A stretch of DNA of 64,000 nucleotides from JASTVH01 sp042862465 (GCA_042862465.1 JASTVH010000010.1:1-64000); one strand, 5' to 3'; shown: positions 26,138-35,646, numbered from the stretch's first letter. Numbers and translations are program-made. Notes: generated from the letters alone by a model not told the origin.

Positions 26138-28957
26138 CTACGCAAAACGGCGGACTTCGCCGGCACCTTCGATATTATCCACACAGCGACCGCACAGATC
26201 TTCATGACCCTGGTGCTGGCCGACGTCCGGACGCTGGTGCCAACAGCGGCCACACTTGGGCGCTTCACTCGCCTTGACCGCTACTTTAAGGCCGTCCATC
26301 TCGGTGGCCACGGCATCCACCGCCTCATCAAGGCTGCGGACCGTCGCTTCCGAGGTGATCAACACGAATCGCAGCTCTTCTCCCAGAGCCTCCAGCTTCT
26401 GTTGCAGGGACGCCTCGCAATAGAGGGTCACCTCGGCACTGAGCGAACCACGGATGGTGCCGGCGTTGCGGGCATCTTCCAGGCTTTTGTTGACCGCCTC
26501 TTTCACCTCGAGGATGGCCGACCAGTAGTCACGCCCCATGGCCGCATCGTCGTCCAGCTCGAACAGGTCGTCGTACCAGCTTTCCAGGAAGACGCTGTCG
26601 CCACGCTGGCCGGGAATGTGCTGCCAGATCTCGTCGGCGGTGAAGCTGAGGATCGGCGCGATCCAGCGCACCAGCGCCTCGATGACGTGGTACATGGCAG
26701 TCTGGCAGGAACGTCGCGCCTGGCTGTCCGCCGGCGTGGTGTACTGGCGATCCTTGATGATATCCAGATAGAAGCCGCCCAAAGTGGACTCGCAGAAGTT
26801 GTAGACCTTCTGATAGATCTGCAGGAAGCTGTAGTTCTCGTAGTTGCGGATCAGCTCTCTCTGCAGCTGCGCGGTGCGGTCCACCATCCAGCGATCCAGC
26901 TCCAGCATCTGTGCAGCGGGCAAGGCATTCTCGGCCGGATCGAAACCGGTGAGGTTACCCAACAGGAAGCGGGCGGTGTTGCGGATGCGGCGGTAGCCGT
27001 CGGCGGTCTGCTTGAGGATGTCCTTGGAGACGGTCATCTCGCCACTGTAGTCAGTGGCCGCCACCCACAGGCGTAGGATATCGGCACCCAGCTCGTTCAT
27101 GACTTCCTGGGGCGCGATCACGTTACCCAGGGACTTGGACATCTTGCGACCGTGCGCATCCACGGTGAACCCGTGGGTCAGCACCTGCCGGTAAGGCGCG
27201 GCATGGCGGATGGCGATGCCGGTTTTCAGGGAGGACTGGAACCAGCCGCGGTGCTGGTCCGAGCCTTCCAGGTAGAGGTCGGCCGGGAACTGGCCCAGCT
27301 CCGGGCGTTTGACCAGCACGGAAGCGTGGGTCACGCCGGAGTCAAACCAGACGTCCAGGGTATCGGTCACCTTCTCGTAATCGTCGGCCTCGTCGCCCAG
27401 CAGGGTCTTGGCATCCAGCTCGTACCAGACGTCGATGCCGTGGTCCTCGATCTGCTCGGCCACCTGCTCGATCAGCTCCTGCGTACGCGGATGCAGCTCC
27501 TGGGTCTGCTTATGGATGAAAAGGGTGATTGGGACGCCCCAGGTGCGCTGGCGCGAGATACACCAGTCCGGCGACTGCTCGACCATACCCTCGATGCGAG
27601 CCTGGCCCCACTTGGGCACCCAGCGCACATCCTTGATGGCCTTGAGGGCGTCCGGCTTGAGGCCATTCTTTTCCATGCTCACGAACCACTGCGGAGTGGC
27701 GCGATAGATCAGCGGCGTCTTGGTGCGCCAGCAGTGCGGGTAGCTGTGTTGGAACTTCTCACTGAAGACCAGCTTGCCTTCGCGCTTGAGCGCCTCACAC
27801 ACCGGCTCGTCCGCCTTGTAGACGTGGATACCGGCGAATTCGCCCGCCTTGTCGGTGTAGGTGCCGTTGGCCTGGACCAGATTCAGGGTGCCAATGCCAT
27901 AGTCCTGCCCCACCTCGAAATCTTCCAGGCCATGATCCGGCGCTGTGTGCACCGCACCGGTACCGGCATCGGTACTGACGTGATGGCCCAACACGATGGG
28001 CACGGTCTTGTCATAGAACGGGTGGCTGAGCTCGATCCGCTCCAGGCTGGCCCCCAGGGCCCCACCCAGAACACGGTAGTTCTCGACGCCCCAGCGCTCC
28101 ATGACGCCCTCAACCATGTCCTTCGCCAGCACCACGCGCTCGGCACCCAAGCCCAGGTCGGCCTGCACCAGCGCATACTCCAGCTCCGGGTTCAGAGCCA
28201 CGGCCTGGTTGGCGGGGATGGTCCAGGGGGTGGTGGTCCAGATGACCACGGACACCGGTCCCTCGCCTTCCGTGGCACCAAACGGCGCCAGCAGCTCGTC
28301 CTGATCGGCGCCGGTGAAGCGCACGTCGATCTGGGTCGAGGTCTTGTCCTGGTACTCCACTTCAGCCTCAGCCAACGCGGACTGACCGACCACGCTCCAG
28401 TAGACCGGCTTGTAACCACGCTCCAGGTGGCCGTTCTCGATGATGTGCCCCAGGGCGCGAACGATGTCCGCCTCCACCTTCGGATCCATGGTCAGATAGG
28501 GTTTGTCCCATGCCCCCATAACCCCGAGACGAATGAAGTCGGCCTTCTGCCCTTCCACCTGTGTGGCGGCATACTCCCGGCAGGCCTGACGGAAGGCCTT
28601 GTAGTCGACCTTGTCACCGGCCTTGCCGATGTCCTGCTCCACCTTGTGCTCGATGGGCAGACCGTGACAGTCCCAGCCTGGCACGTAAGGGGCGTCGTAA
28701 CCCATCAGGCTGCGGGACTTGACGATGAAGTCCTTGAGAATCTTGTTGACCGCGTGACCGATGTGAATGCTGCCGTTGGCGTAGGGAGGGCCATCGTGGA
28801 GGATGAACTTTTCCTCGCCTGCCCGCTGGCTGCGCAAGGTTTCGTAGAGCTTGAGCGACTGCCAGCGCTCGAGCATTTCCGGCTCCCGCTTGGCCAGGTT
28901 GCCGCGCATGGGAAAACCGGTTTCCGGCAGATTCAAGGTGTGCTTGTAGTCACTCAT
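26138..28957 (-). CDS. ileS: Isoleucyl-tRNA synthetase
   Basis: This class I synthetase charges tRNA-Ile and edits Val-tRNA-Ile. The 939-aa product has the HIGH motif (YANGSIHIGHAVNKILKDF), the CP1 editing domain (about residues 200-400), the KMSKS loop (GRKMSKSLGNVI), an anticodon-binding domain and a C-terminal zinc finger (CGRCWHQRP, then CGRCVDN). Length and motifs fit the bacterial type 1 enzyme. It sits between ribF (23-bp gap) and lspA. Confidence 0.98.
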   Translation of the reverse strand: MSDYKHTLNLPETGFPMRGNLAKREPEMLERWQSLKLYETLRSQRAGEEKFILHDGPPYANGSIHIGHAVNKILKDFIVKSRSLMGYDAPYVPGWDCHGLPIEHKVEQDIGKAGDKVDYKAFRQACREYAATQVEGQKADFIRLGVMGAWDKPYLTMDPKVEADIVRALGHIIENGHLERGYKPVYWSVVGQSALAEAEVEYQDKTSTQIDVRFTGADQDELLAPFGATEGEGPVSVVIWTTTPWTIPANQAVALNPELEYALVQADLGLGAERVVLAKDMVEGVMERWGVENYRVLGGALGASLERIELSHPFYDKTVPIVLGHHVSTDAGTGAVHTAPDHGLEDFEVGQDYGIGTLNLVQANGTYTDKAGEFAGIHVYKADEPVCEALKREGKLVFSEKFQHSYPHCWRTKTPLIYRATPQWFVSMEKNGLKPDALKAIKDVRWVPKWGQARIEGMVEQSPDWCISRQRTWGVPITLFIHKQTQELHPRTQELIEQVAEQIEDHGIDVWYELDAKTLLGDEADDYEKVTDTLDVWFDSGVTHASVLVKRPELGQFPADLYLEGSDQHRGWFQSSLKTGIAIRHAAPYRQVLTHGFTVDAHGRKMSKSLGNVIAPQEVMNELGADILRLWVAATDYSGEMTVSKDILKQTADGYRRIRNTARFLLGNLTGFDPAENALPAAQMLELDRWMVDRTAQLQRELIRNYENYSFLQIYQKVYNFCESTLGGFYLDIIKDRQYTTPADSQARRSCQTAMYHVIEALVRWIAPILSFTADEIWQHIPGQRGDSVFLESWYDDLFELDDDAAMGRDYWSAILEVKEAVNKSLEDARNAGTIRGSLSAEVTLYCEASLQQKLEALGEELRFVLITSEATVRSLDEAVDAVATEMDGLKVAVKASEAPKCGRCWHQRPDVGQHQGHEDLCGRCVDNIEGAGEVRRFA

Positions 28958-28980
28958 AATTCGGTCTGTGTTTTAGGGGG

Positions 28981-29964
28981 TCAAAGAATATTGTTTTCAG
29001 GTTCCGGATCGGGATGACGGGCGAGCCACTCCCGGGCGTCATCCATGTCCCGCATGATCTGGGCCTTCAGCGCGTCCAGGCTGTCGAAGCGGACTTCATC
29101 ACGCAACTGGCTGAGAAATCCCACCACCAGCCGCTCGCCATAAAGGTCGCTATCAAAATCGAAAAAGTGCACTTCCAGCAGGGGCTGTTTGCCATTGACC
29201 GTGGGGCGCAAGCCGATGTTCGCCACACCGTTCAGGCTGTCGCCGTTTTCACGCGTCGCCTGCACCACAAAAACACCCCGCAGTGGCGGCTTGTGACGGC
29301 CCAACGGGATATTGGCGGTCGGGGCGCCGATCTGCCGCCCCAGGCGCTGGCCGTGATTGACACGCCCGGCGATGCTGTAGGCGTGGCCCAGCAAACCGCG
29401 GGCATCCGCCAGCCGGTTTTCTTCCAGGGCCTGGCGGACTCGGGTGCTGCTGATGCGTTCACCGCGTTCGGTGATGGTTCGCGTATGGGCCACGGAAAAG
29501 CCCCGCTGCTCGCCCACATCCTGCAGCAAATGGAAGTCACCCGCCCGGTCGCAACCAAAGCGGAAGTCATCTCCGACCACCAGATGGCGGACCTTTAGCC
29601 CGTCGATCAGCACCTGTTCGATAAAATCCATCGCCGAGAGGTTACGCAAGCGGTGGTTGAACTGCAGACAGACCACCACATCCACGTCGGCCTCGGCCAG
29701 TGCCTCCACCTTTTCCCGGAAGCGCATCAGCCGTGGTGGCGCCTTATCGCCGGCGAAAAACTCCCGCGGCTGCGGCTCGAATACCATGACCACCGAGGGC
29801 ACGCCCAGCTCCCGGGCCTTTTCATGCACCTGATCGATAATGACCTGATGCCCGCGATGGACGCCGTCAAAGTTGCCAATGGTCGCCACACACCCATCCG
29901 CCAGCAACGGCGAATCGGATTGGGCCAGACGACGAAGATTGTGCAGACCGCGGATCAACTGCAT
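28981..29964 (-). CDS. ribF: Bifunctional riboflavin kinase/FAD synthetase
   Basis: RibF converts riboflavin to FMN and then FAD. The 327-aa product has the N-terminal nucleotidyltransferase domain (VATIGNFDGVHRGHQVI) and the C-terminal flavokinase domain (GRQIGAPTANIPLGR). ISSTRVRQALEENRLADA is the conserved motif of the first domain. It heads the ribF-ileS-lspA-fkpB-ispH unit, with a -10-like TATAAT at 30006-30011. The riboflavin synthesis genes are at 45-48 kb. Confidence 0.95.
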   Translation of the reverse strand: MQLIRGLHNLRRLAQSDSPLLADGCVATIGNFDGVHRGHQVIIDQVHEKARELGVPSVVMVFEPQPREFFAGDKAPPRLMRFREKVEALAEADVDVVVCLQFNHRLRNLSAMDFIEQVLIDGLKVRHLVVGDDFRFGCDRAGDFHLLQDVGEQRGFSVAHTRTITERGERISSTRVRQALEENRLADARGLLGHAYSIAGRVNHGQRLGRQIGAPTANIPLGRHKPPLRGVFVVQATRENGDSLNGVANIGLRPTVNGKQPLLEVHFFDFDSDLYGERLVVGFLSQLRDEVRFDSLDALKAQIMRDMDDAREWLARHPDPEPENNIL

Positions 29965-30005
29965 ACCGTTCAGAGCGCTCTTCCCGGTTGGTGAAAGAAC
30001 AGGCG

Positions 30006-30011
30006 ATTATA
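30006..30011 (-). promoter_or_regulatory. Probable -10 box for the ribF-ileS-lspA-fkpB-ispH unit
   Basis: A perfect TATAAT on the minus strand lies about 40 bp before the ribF ATG. The -35 region reads only TTTTCA or TTTTTC at sub-optimal spacing. A 7-bp CAGGGAA/TTCCCTG hairpin (30048-30073) next to the murJ stop lies just upstream and may weakly end murJ transcription. Confidence 0.48.
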
Positions 30012-30077
30012 GCCGATGCCCGGGGGTGAAAAACACCGCCCTGACCTCAGGGAAGCTTCAATTCTGTTCCCTGGGAT

Positions 30078-31664
30078 CTAATGGGCGCGAAAATGACGAA
30101 TGCGGACGCCCGTCGCAAATAGCGTGGCGAAGTACAGCCCTCCGCCCAGCGCCACCAGAATTGCCATGTGGGTGACCTTGTCGAAGACCCCTCCGGCAAG
30201 CCAGCTCCCGGCGGTGTCGGCATACCACAGGATGGCGCCGCCCATGACACCATTGGCCAGCAACAGCTGCAGCGCGAAGCGTCCCCACCCCGGGGCCGCC
30301 TGATACGCGTTTTCCTTGCGCAGCCCCCGCCACAGCAGGCCAGCATTCATCCAGGCCGACAGTGCCGTGGCCAGCGCCAGCCCGGCATGGGCCAGCGGGA
30401 ACACCAGAATCAGGTTGAAGACCATGTTGGAGACCATCGCGATCACCGCGATCCGCACCGGCGTCGCGGTATCCTGACGGGCGAAAAAGCCCGGTGCCAG
30501 CACTTTCACCAGCATGAACGCCACCAGGCCAAACGCATAGGCCCGCAGACTCATTGCCGACATGATGATATCCCGCTCGGTCACTTCGCCGTAATGGAAC
30601 AGCGTCGCCAGCACCGGTTCGGCAATCAGCGCCAGAGCCAGCGCTGCCGGCAGCCCGATCACCAGCACCATGCGAACGGCCCAGTCCAGTGTTCGGGCGA
30701 AGTGCTCGGGCGCCTGGTCGGCATGCTTTTTCGACAGATTGGGAAGAATCACCGTGCCGATGGCCACCCCGAACACGCCCAGCGGCAGCTCCGACAGCCG
30801 GTCGGAATAATACAGCCAGGAGACGCTGCCGGCCTGGAGGAATGACGCCAGCACGGTATCCAATAGCAGATTGATCTGGCTGACCGACACCCCGAACAGG
30901 GCCGGCAGCATCAGTTTCATGATGCGCACCACCCCTTCATGGCGATAATCCACCCGCGGCCGGGGCAGCAATCCAAGCTGCAACAGGAAGGGCAGCTGAA
31001 ACAGGAACTGCAACAGGCCGGCGATCAGCACCCCCCAGGCCAGGGCCATCACCGGCTCGGTCATGTAGGGCGCCAGCCCGATGGCCGCGCCAATCATCGC
31101 GATATTGAGTAACACCGGCGTGAAGGCCGGCACGGCAAAGCGGTTATAGGTATTGAGGATGCCCCCGGCAAAGGCCGTCAGTGAAATCAGCAACAGATAT
31201 GGAAAGGTCAGACGCAGCATGTCGCTGGCCAGCTCAAAGCGTGACCCATCGCCGATAAAGCCGGGCGCAAATAATGCGGTGAGCGCAGGCGAACCGGCCA
31301 CCGCCAGGGCCGTGACCACCAGCAGCACCAGCCCCAGCGACCCGGCCACAGCGCCCACAAGATCTCTGACCGCGCCCTGGCCCCGCTGCTGCCGGAACTC
31401 CGCCAGTACCGGCACGAAGGCCTGATTGAAGGCCCCTTCGGCAAACAGGCGGCGAAGAAAGTTGGGGATTTTGAAGGCGACGAAAAAGGCGTCCGTCGCC
31501 GGACCGGCACCAAAATAACGGGCGATGACCACATCCCGGGCCAACCCCAGGACGCGCGATACCAGCGTCATTGAACTGACGATACCCGATGACCGGAGCA
31601 GCCCCCGCTTGCCGGAAGCCGCCTGCCCGGAATCAGGACCGTCGGGTGCCTGCGATTCATCCAT
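30078..31664 (-). CDS. murJ: Lipid II flippase MurJ
   Basis: MurJ is the MOP-superfamily flippase that moves lipid II across the inner membrane for peptidoglycan synthesis. The 528-aa product has about 14 membrane helices and the conserved SSMTLVSRVLGLARDVVIA near the start. It also has GAGPATDAFFVAFKIPNFLRR and FAEGAFNQAFVPVL, the signature of MurJ proteins. A short cytoplasmic N-terminal tail of about 25 residues precedes the first helix. It is divergent from rpsT, the same order as in Pseudomonas. Confidence 0.95.
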   Translation of the reverse strand: MDESQAPDGPDSGQAASGKRGLLRSSGIVSSMTLVSRVLGLARDVVIARYFGAGPATDAFFVAFKIPNFLRRLFAEGAFNQAFVPVLAEFRQQRGQGAVRDLVGAVAGSLGLVLLVVTALAVAGSPALTALFAPGFIGDGSRFELASDMLRLTFPYLLLISLTAFAGGILNTYNRFAVPAFTPVLLNIAMIGAAIGLAPYMTEPVMALAWGVLIAGLLQFLFQLPFLLQLGLLPRPRVDYRHEGVVRIMKLMLPALFGVSVSQINLLLDTVLASFLQAGSVSWLYYSDRLSELPLGVFGVAIGTVILPNLSKKHADQAPEHFARTLDWAVRMVLVIGLPAALALALIAEPVLATLFHYGEVTERDIIMSAMSLRAYAFGLVAFMLVKVLAPGFFARQDTATPVRIAVIAMVSNMVFNLILVFPLAHAGLALATALSAWMNAGLLWRGLRKENAYQAAPGWGRFALQLLLANGVMGGAILWYADTAGSWLAGGVFDKVTHMAILVALGGGLYFATLFATGVRIRHFRAH

Positions 31665-31822
31665 GGGTTACTGCCCGTGTAAGTGACTGCTCAGCCGGGG
31701 CGGGATCATAGCATGGCCCCGTGGTATCGCCTACAATCGAGCGATTACCATCCCCCGGGGATACCTTGCGCCGCGGCGCATGCCCGCCACCCCTGAAAAG
31801 GCCGACACAGCGTGGCCGCCCA

Positions 31823-31851
31823 TTGACAAAGCTACCCTAAAACGGCATAGT
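31823..31851 (+). promoter_or_regulatory. Promoter of rpsT
   Basis: A consensus -35 TTGACA (31823-31828) and a -10 CATAGT (31846-31851) are separated by 17 bp, about 75 bp before the rpsT start. The remaining murJ-rpsT gap (31665-31822) shows nothing else I can support. Confidence 0.62.
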
Positions 31852-31926
31852 TGCGCGTCATTTCACCAGAGGCTCGCGTTTGAGCCCGGATTTAGTCGCG
31901 AACGGATTTTTTTGAGGAGTTCAACG

Positions 31927-32196
31927 GTGGCGAATTCTCCGCAAGCACGAAAGCGCGCTCGCCAGAGCGAACAGCGTCGCTCTCACAATGCGAGCCTGCG
32001 CTCAATGGTGCGCACGTACATCAAGAAGGTCGATGCCCAGATCAAGGCTGGCAATGCTGAAGGCGCCGAGCAGGCCCTGCAGGCAGCAGCCCCGATCATC
32101 GACAGCATGGTCAACAAAGGCATTTTCTCGAAGAACAAGGCTGCTCGTCACAAGAGCCGCCTGAATGCCAAGGTCAAGGCACTGAAAAACGCTTAA
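31927..32196 (+). CDS. rpsT: 30S ribosomal protein S20
   Basis: This primary 16S-binding protein of the small subunit is 89 aa and highly basic: VANSPQARKRARQSEQRRSH, then LRSMVRTYIKKV and the C-terminal NKAARHKSRLNAKVKAL. The start is GTG at 31927 with AGGAG 7 bp upstream; S20 genes often start with a weak codon, which is used for autoregulation in E. coli. The frame is open upstream to 31780, but that part lacks family similarity. An intrinsic terminator follows. Confidence 0.97.
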   Translation: MANSPQARKRARQSEQRRSHNASLRSMVRTYIKKVDAQIKAGNAEGAEQALQAAAPIIDSMVNKGIFSKNKAARHKSRLNAKVKALKNA

Positions 32197-32214
32197 GGGC
32201 GTAGTGCCCAGACG

Positions 32215-32246
32215 CAAAAAACCGGCTCTTGTAGCCGGTTTTTTTA
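32215..32246 (+). terminator. Terminator of rpsT
   Basis: ACCGGCT and AGCCGGT form a 7-bp stem around a short loop, flanked by A on the left and a run of seven or more T on the right. It starts about 20 bp after the rpsT stop. Confidence 0.92.
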
Positions 32247-32278
32247 TGGCTGGAATTTGGGACGTCGTAACAAGCTTA

Positions 32279-32401
32279 GCTGCGCCGTCAGCGGGGCCGG
32301 GGGTGGTTCCCGCAGCAGCGACAGGGATGTCGCGGCAGCGCTGCCGGGCCAGGGAGGGCCCGTCGGCGCGGCGAAGGGAACCACCCCCGGCCCTGCGAGA
32401 G
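32279..32401. repeat. 123-bp palindromic repeat, copy A
   Basis: An 18-bp perfect inverted repeat (32294-32311 with 32376-32393) encloses three small palindromes: GCGACA/TGTCGC (32318-32333), GGCAGCGCTGCC (32334-32345) and CGGGCC/GGCCCG (32345-32362). A gap-free second copy lies at 52980-53102, about 80% identical by direct count. Both copies lie between convergent genes; here these are rpsT and proB. No T run follows, so it is not a typical terminator. Confidence 0.85.
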
Positions 32402-32428
32402 CTACCCAGGAACCCACCCAATAGAACC

Positions 32429-33553
32429 CTAGACCAGCACCAGGTTGTCCCGGTGGATCAGCTCATCTTCGGAGACAAAGCCCAGGATCTCTGCGATTTG
32501 CGAGGTGGGGTGACCGATGATCTGGCGGGCATCGTCACTGTCATAGTTAATCAGGCCTCGCGCCACTTCCCTACCCGACTCGTCCACGCAGGACACCATT
32601 TCGCCCCGGCGAAAACTGCCTTTCACCTCGCGCACACCTACCGGCAAAAGACTCTTACCACCCTGGCAGACACCTTTGACGGCGCCGGCATCCAGGACCA
32701 GCTGACCGCGGGTTTTGAGGTGACCGGCAATCCACTGCTTGCGCGCCGCCAGCCGCTCCTGCCCTGACAGCAGAAGAGTGCCGAGCTGTTCGCCCTGACG
32801 AAGACGCATCAGGACATTCTCAATGCGACCCCCGACGATGACCGTAAACGCCCCCGCTCGTGCCGCCAGGCGCGCCGCACGCACCTTGGTGAGCATACCG
32901 CCGCGACCCAGTGCTCCCATGCCACCGGACGCCATGGCATCGAGACTGCCGTCACTGGCCATGCGCTCATCCACCAGAGGCGCATCCGGATGCTGACGCG
33001 GGTCCCGCTCAAAAAGCCCCTGCTGATCGGTGAGAATGATGAGGCCGTCCGCCTCCAGCAGGTTGGCGACCAGAGCCCCGAGCGTGTCGTTATCACCGAA
33101 ACGGATTTCGTCGGTGACCACTGTGTCGTTTTCATTGACCACCGGCACGACGCCGAGGTCGAGCAGGGTCCGCAGGGTGCTGCGGGCATTGAGGTAGCGC
33201 TTGCGATCGGAAAGGTCGTCGTGGGTCAAGAGTACCTGGGCCGTGTGCATGGCATGGCGCTGAAACTGCCCTTCCCAGGCCTGCACCAGCCCCATCTGAC
33301 CCACGGCGGCAGCCGCCTGCAACTCGTGCAGATGGTCAGGGCGGCGAACCAATCCCAGACGGGAGACCCCCTCCGCCACCGAACCGGAAGAGACCAGCAC
33401 GATCTCCACGCCCGACCGGCGCAGCGCGACAAGCTGATCCACCCATCCCGCCATGGCCTGCGCATCCAGTCCCTGGCCGTCGTTGGTCAACAGTGCACTG
33501 CCGATCTTTACCACCAGGCGCCGCGCCTGGGTCAAGCATTTCCGCTGCGTCAC
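32429..33553 (-). CDS. proB: Glutamate 5-kinase
   Basis: ProB is the first enzyme of proline synthesis, phosphorylating glutamate; it is normally feedback-inhibited by proline. The 374-aa product has an amino-acid kinase domain (RRLVVKIGSALLTNDG, VLLTHDDLSDRKRYLNAR, VPVVNENDTVVTDEIRFGDN) and a C-terminal PUA domain (about residues 280-360). The start is GTG at 33553 with AGGGG upstream. It lies 20 bp after obgE and may share its transcript. No proA is present. Confidence 0.95.
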   Translation of the reverse strand: MTQRKCLTQARRLVVKIGSALLTNDGQGLDAQAMAGWVDQLVALRRSGVEIVLVSSGSVAEGVSRLGLVRRPDHLHELQAAAAVGQMGLVQAWEGQFQRHAMHTAQVLLTHDDLSDRKRYLNARSTLRTLLDLGVVPVVNENDTVVTDEIRFGDNDTLGALVANLLEADGLIILTDQQGLFERDPRQHPDAPLVDERMASDGSLDAMASGGMGALGRGGMLTKVRAARLAARAGAFTVIVGGRIENVLMRLRQGEQLGTLLLSGQERLAARKQWIAGHLKTRGQLVLDAGAVKGVCQGGKSLLPVGVREVKGSFRRGEMVSCVDESGREVARGLINYDSDDARQIIGHPTSQIAEILGFVSEDELIHRDNLVLV

Positions 33554-33573
33554 CCTTTCCCCTTCAGACCTGG

Positions 33574-34764
33574 TCAGTACGGCGCGTAAACCACTTCCAC
33601 ACCGTCATCGTCATCATCGTCGTCGTCATCGTCATCCGCCTGGCGGGCAGCACGACGGGCTGACTTGAGCGCCTCAATATGCTCACGAGCCTCTTCATCC
33701 ATGCGCTCGCGCCGGGCCCGCTCTTCTTCCGCCTTCTCCGGATTGGACGCCTCTTCTTCGGCCTGCTCCTCGATCCAGCGCATCACGGCCTGCGTCAGCT
33801 CCTTGGTACCCAGCCCACTCAACGCGCTGATCTTGAACACGGGGCCGTCCCACTGCAGCTCATCCACCAGCGCCTGGGCCCTGGCATCAGCCTCGTCGCC
33901 CACCATGTCGACCTTGTTGATGACCAGCCAGCGCTCGCGCTCAGCCAGCGTGGGGCTGAACTTCTCCAGCTCGTGCTCGATGATCCGCACATTTTCGGCC
34001 GGATCACTGCCGTCCCAGGGAGCAATATCCACCAGGTGCAGCAACAGCCGCGTGCGCACCAGATGCTTGAGAAAACGGATACCAAGGCCCGCCCCTTCAG
34101 CCGCACCCTCGATCAGCCCGGGGATATCGGCAATGACGAAGCTTTGGTGCGCCTGAATACTGACCACACCCAGGTTCGGCACCAGGGTGGTAAACGGATA
34201 GTCCGCCACCTTGGGCTTGGCTGCGGAAACCGAGCGGATAAAGGTGGACTTGCCGGCATTGGGCAATCCCAGCAACCCGACATCGGCCAGCACCTTGAGC
34301 TCCAGACGCAGACTGCGGCTCTCGCCCGGCGTGCCGGACGTGGTCTGGCGCGGTGCCCTGTTAACACTGGATTTGAAGCGGGTATTACCCAGACCGTGAA
34401 AACCACCCTGAGCCACAACGAGGCGCTGACCGCTTTCGGTAAGATCGCCCAGCACTTCCTCGGTGTCGACGTCCACCACGGTGGTCCCCACCGGCACCGG
34501 CAACTCCAGATCCTGCCCCTTGCGCCCGGAACAGTTGCGGCCTTTGCCGTCTTCGCCGGTTTCCGCCTTGAATTTACGCTGGTAACGGTAATCGACCAGG
34601 GTATTGAGGGATTCGTCGGCTACCAGGATCACCGAACCGCCATCGCCGCCGTCACCCCCGTCGGGCCCGCCGCGTGGCACAAATTTTTCACGCCGAAAGC
34701 TGAGACAGCCGTTCCCGCCCTTGCCGGCCTGAACGGCAACGGTCGCTTCGTCGACAAATTTCAT
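33574..34764 (-). CDS. obgE: GTPase Obg (CgtA)
   Basis: ObgE is an essential GTPase acting in 50S ribosome assembly and stringent control. The 396-aa product has the glycine-rich Obg fold (GKGGNGCLSFRREKFVPRG), then a G domain with G1 GLPNAGKSTFI, G3 DIPGLIEGA and G4 NKVD. The C-terminal tail is strongly acidic, with eleven consecutive Asp encoded by a GAT/GAC triplet run, then GVEVVYAPY. The ATG at 34764 (MKFVDEA) is the family start. A terminator separates it from rpmA, so it has its own transcription signal or relies on readthrough. Confidence 0.96.
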   Translation of the reverse strand: MKFVDEATVAVQAGKGGNGCLSFRREKFVPRGGPDGGDGGDGGSVILVADESLNTLVDYRYQRKFKAETGEDGKGRNCSGRKGQDLELPVPVGTTVVDVDTEEVLGDLTESGQRLVVAQGGFHGLGNTRFKSSVNRAPRQTTSGTPGESRSLRLELKVLADVGLLGLPNAGKSTFIRSVSAAKPKVADYPFTTLVPNLGVVSIQAHQSFVIADIPGLIEGAAEGAGLGIRFLKHLVRTRLLLHLVDIAPWDGSDPAENVRIIEHELEKFSPTLAERERWLVINKVDMVGDEADARAQALVDELQWDGPVFKISALSGLGTKELTQAVMRWIEEQAEEEASNPEKAEEERARRERMDEEAREHIEALKSARRAARQADDDDDDDDDDDGVEVVYAPY

Positions 34765-34849
34765 ATGGACTATGCCTCCTGCCGAAGCAAGGGTGGAATG
34801 GGAAGAGCCGATCTCAGCCCGAAACAATATGACCAACATCGGCCCAAAA

Positions 34850-34877
34850 AACAAAAAGCCCCGCACAAGCGGGGCTT
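34850..34877 (-). terminator. Terminator of rplU-rpmA
   Basis: AAGCCCCGC and GCGGGGCTT form a 9-bp stem with a 4-nt loop, followed on the minus strand by TTTTTG and more T. It lies about 50 bp past the rpmA stop. Confidence 0.92.
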
Positions 34878-34925
34878 CTCGTTAGCGTCCGGAAGCCCCT
34901 TGACCAGGGGCACAAACCGCCCGGA

Positions 34926-35186
34926 TTATTCCGCCGCTTCGATGCGAACGTACTTGCGGTTTTTCGGACCCTTGACCTCGAACTTCACAACACCGTCAGC
35001 CAGTGCAAACAGGGTGTGGTCCTTGCCAATGCCAACGTTGTTGCCAGCGTGGAAGCGCGTACCGCGCTGACGCACGATGATGTTGCCGGCAGTCACTGCC
35101 TGGCCGCCGAACATTTTCACACCAAGGCGTTTCGACTCGGAATCGCGACCGTTACGAGTACTACCTGCTGCTTTTTTATGTGCCAT
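34926..35186 (-). CDS. rpmA: 50S ribosomal protein L27
   Basis: L27 lies near the peptidyl transferase centre. The 86-aa product starts MAHKKAAGSTRNGRDSESKR, the non-processed form without the Firmicutes leader, and contains GNIIVRQRGTRFHAGNNVG. It follows rplU by 37 bp and is cotranscribed with it, ending at the terminator at 34850-34877. Confidence 0.98.
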   Translation of the reverse strand: MAHKKAAGSTRNGRDSESKRLGVKMFGGQAVTAGNIIVRQRGTRFHAGNNVGIGKDHTLFALADGVVKFEVKGPKNRKYVRIEAAE

Positions 35187-35223
35187 GACCTAACTCCTCC
35201 TCTGGGAATGCGATCGAAGACGC

Positions 35224-35535
35224 TTAGCCTTCGATTCCCGTGATCTTCACTTCAGTGTACCACTGGCGGTGGCCCTGACGCTTCATGTGGTGCTTGCGAC
35301 GACGGAACTTGATGATCTGGATCTTGTCGCCACGGCCGTGGGATACCACTTCAGCCTTGACCTTCGCACCATCAACGACCGGCGTGCCCACCTTGATGTC
35401 GTCGCCGTTACCTACCAGCAGGACCTTATCGAACTCGAGGGCACCGCCGGTTTCGGTTTCAATCTTTTCCAGCTTCAGCACATCGCCTTCGCGAACGCGG
35501 TGCTGCTTGCCGCCACTGACAAATACTGCGTACAT
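35224..35535 (-). CDS. rplU: 50S ribosomal protein L21
   Basis: L21 binds 23S rRNA. The 103-aa product starts MYAVFVSGGKQHRVREGDV and has the C-terminal RRRKHHMKRQGHRQWYTEV motif. It is the first gene of rplU-rpmA, with a well-formed promoter (35647-35675) and about 110 nt of leader. The leader holds short complementary G- and C-rich segments and could carry L21 autoregulation, but I cannot define a structure. Confidence 0.98.
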   Translation of the reverse strand: MYAVFVSGGKQHRVREGDVLKLEKIETETGGALEFDKVLLVGNGDDIKVGTPVVDGAKVKAEVVSHGRGDKIQIIKFRRRKHHMKRQGHRQWYTEVKITGIEG

Positions 35536-35646
35536 AGCGCTTCTCCATGTTTTGACCCATCCCTGCTCTTGGACCTGGTTCTAAGGGAAGCGCTCTGGCA
35601 ACCCTATTGCAGGGAGCGCAGGTTCTGGGATGAGTTGAGGCGCGCA

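Noticed and set aside
27152..29017. A 621-codon open frame antisense to ileS
   Set aside because: It is low in recognisable motifs and lies fully opposite isoleucyl-tRNA synthetase; it is a compositional shadow.
32002..32421. A 139-codon minus-strand frame over rpsT and repeat copy A
   Set aside because: It covers the whole S20 gene on the opposite strand, and its N-terminal part is a translation of the palindromic repeat.
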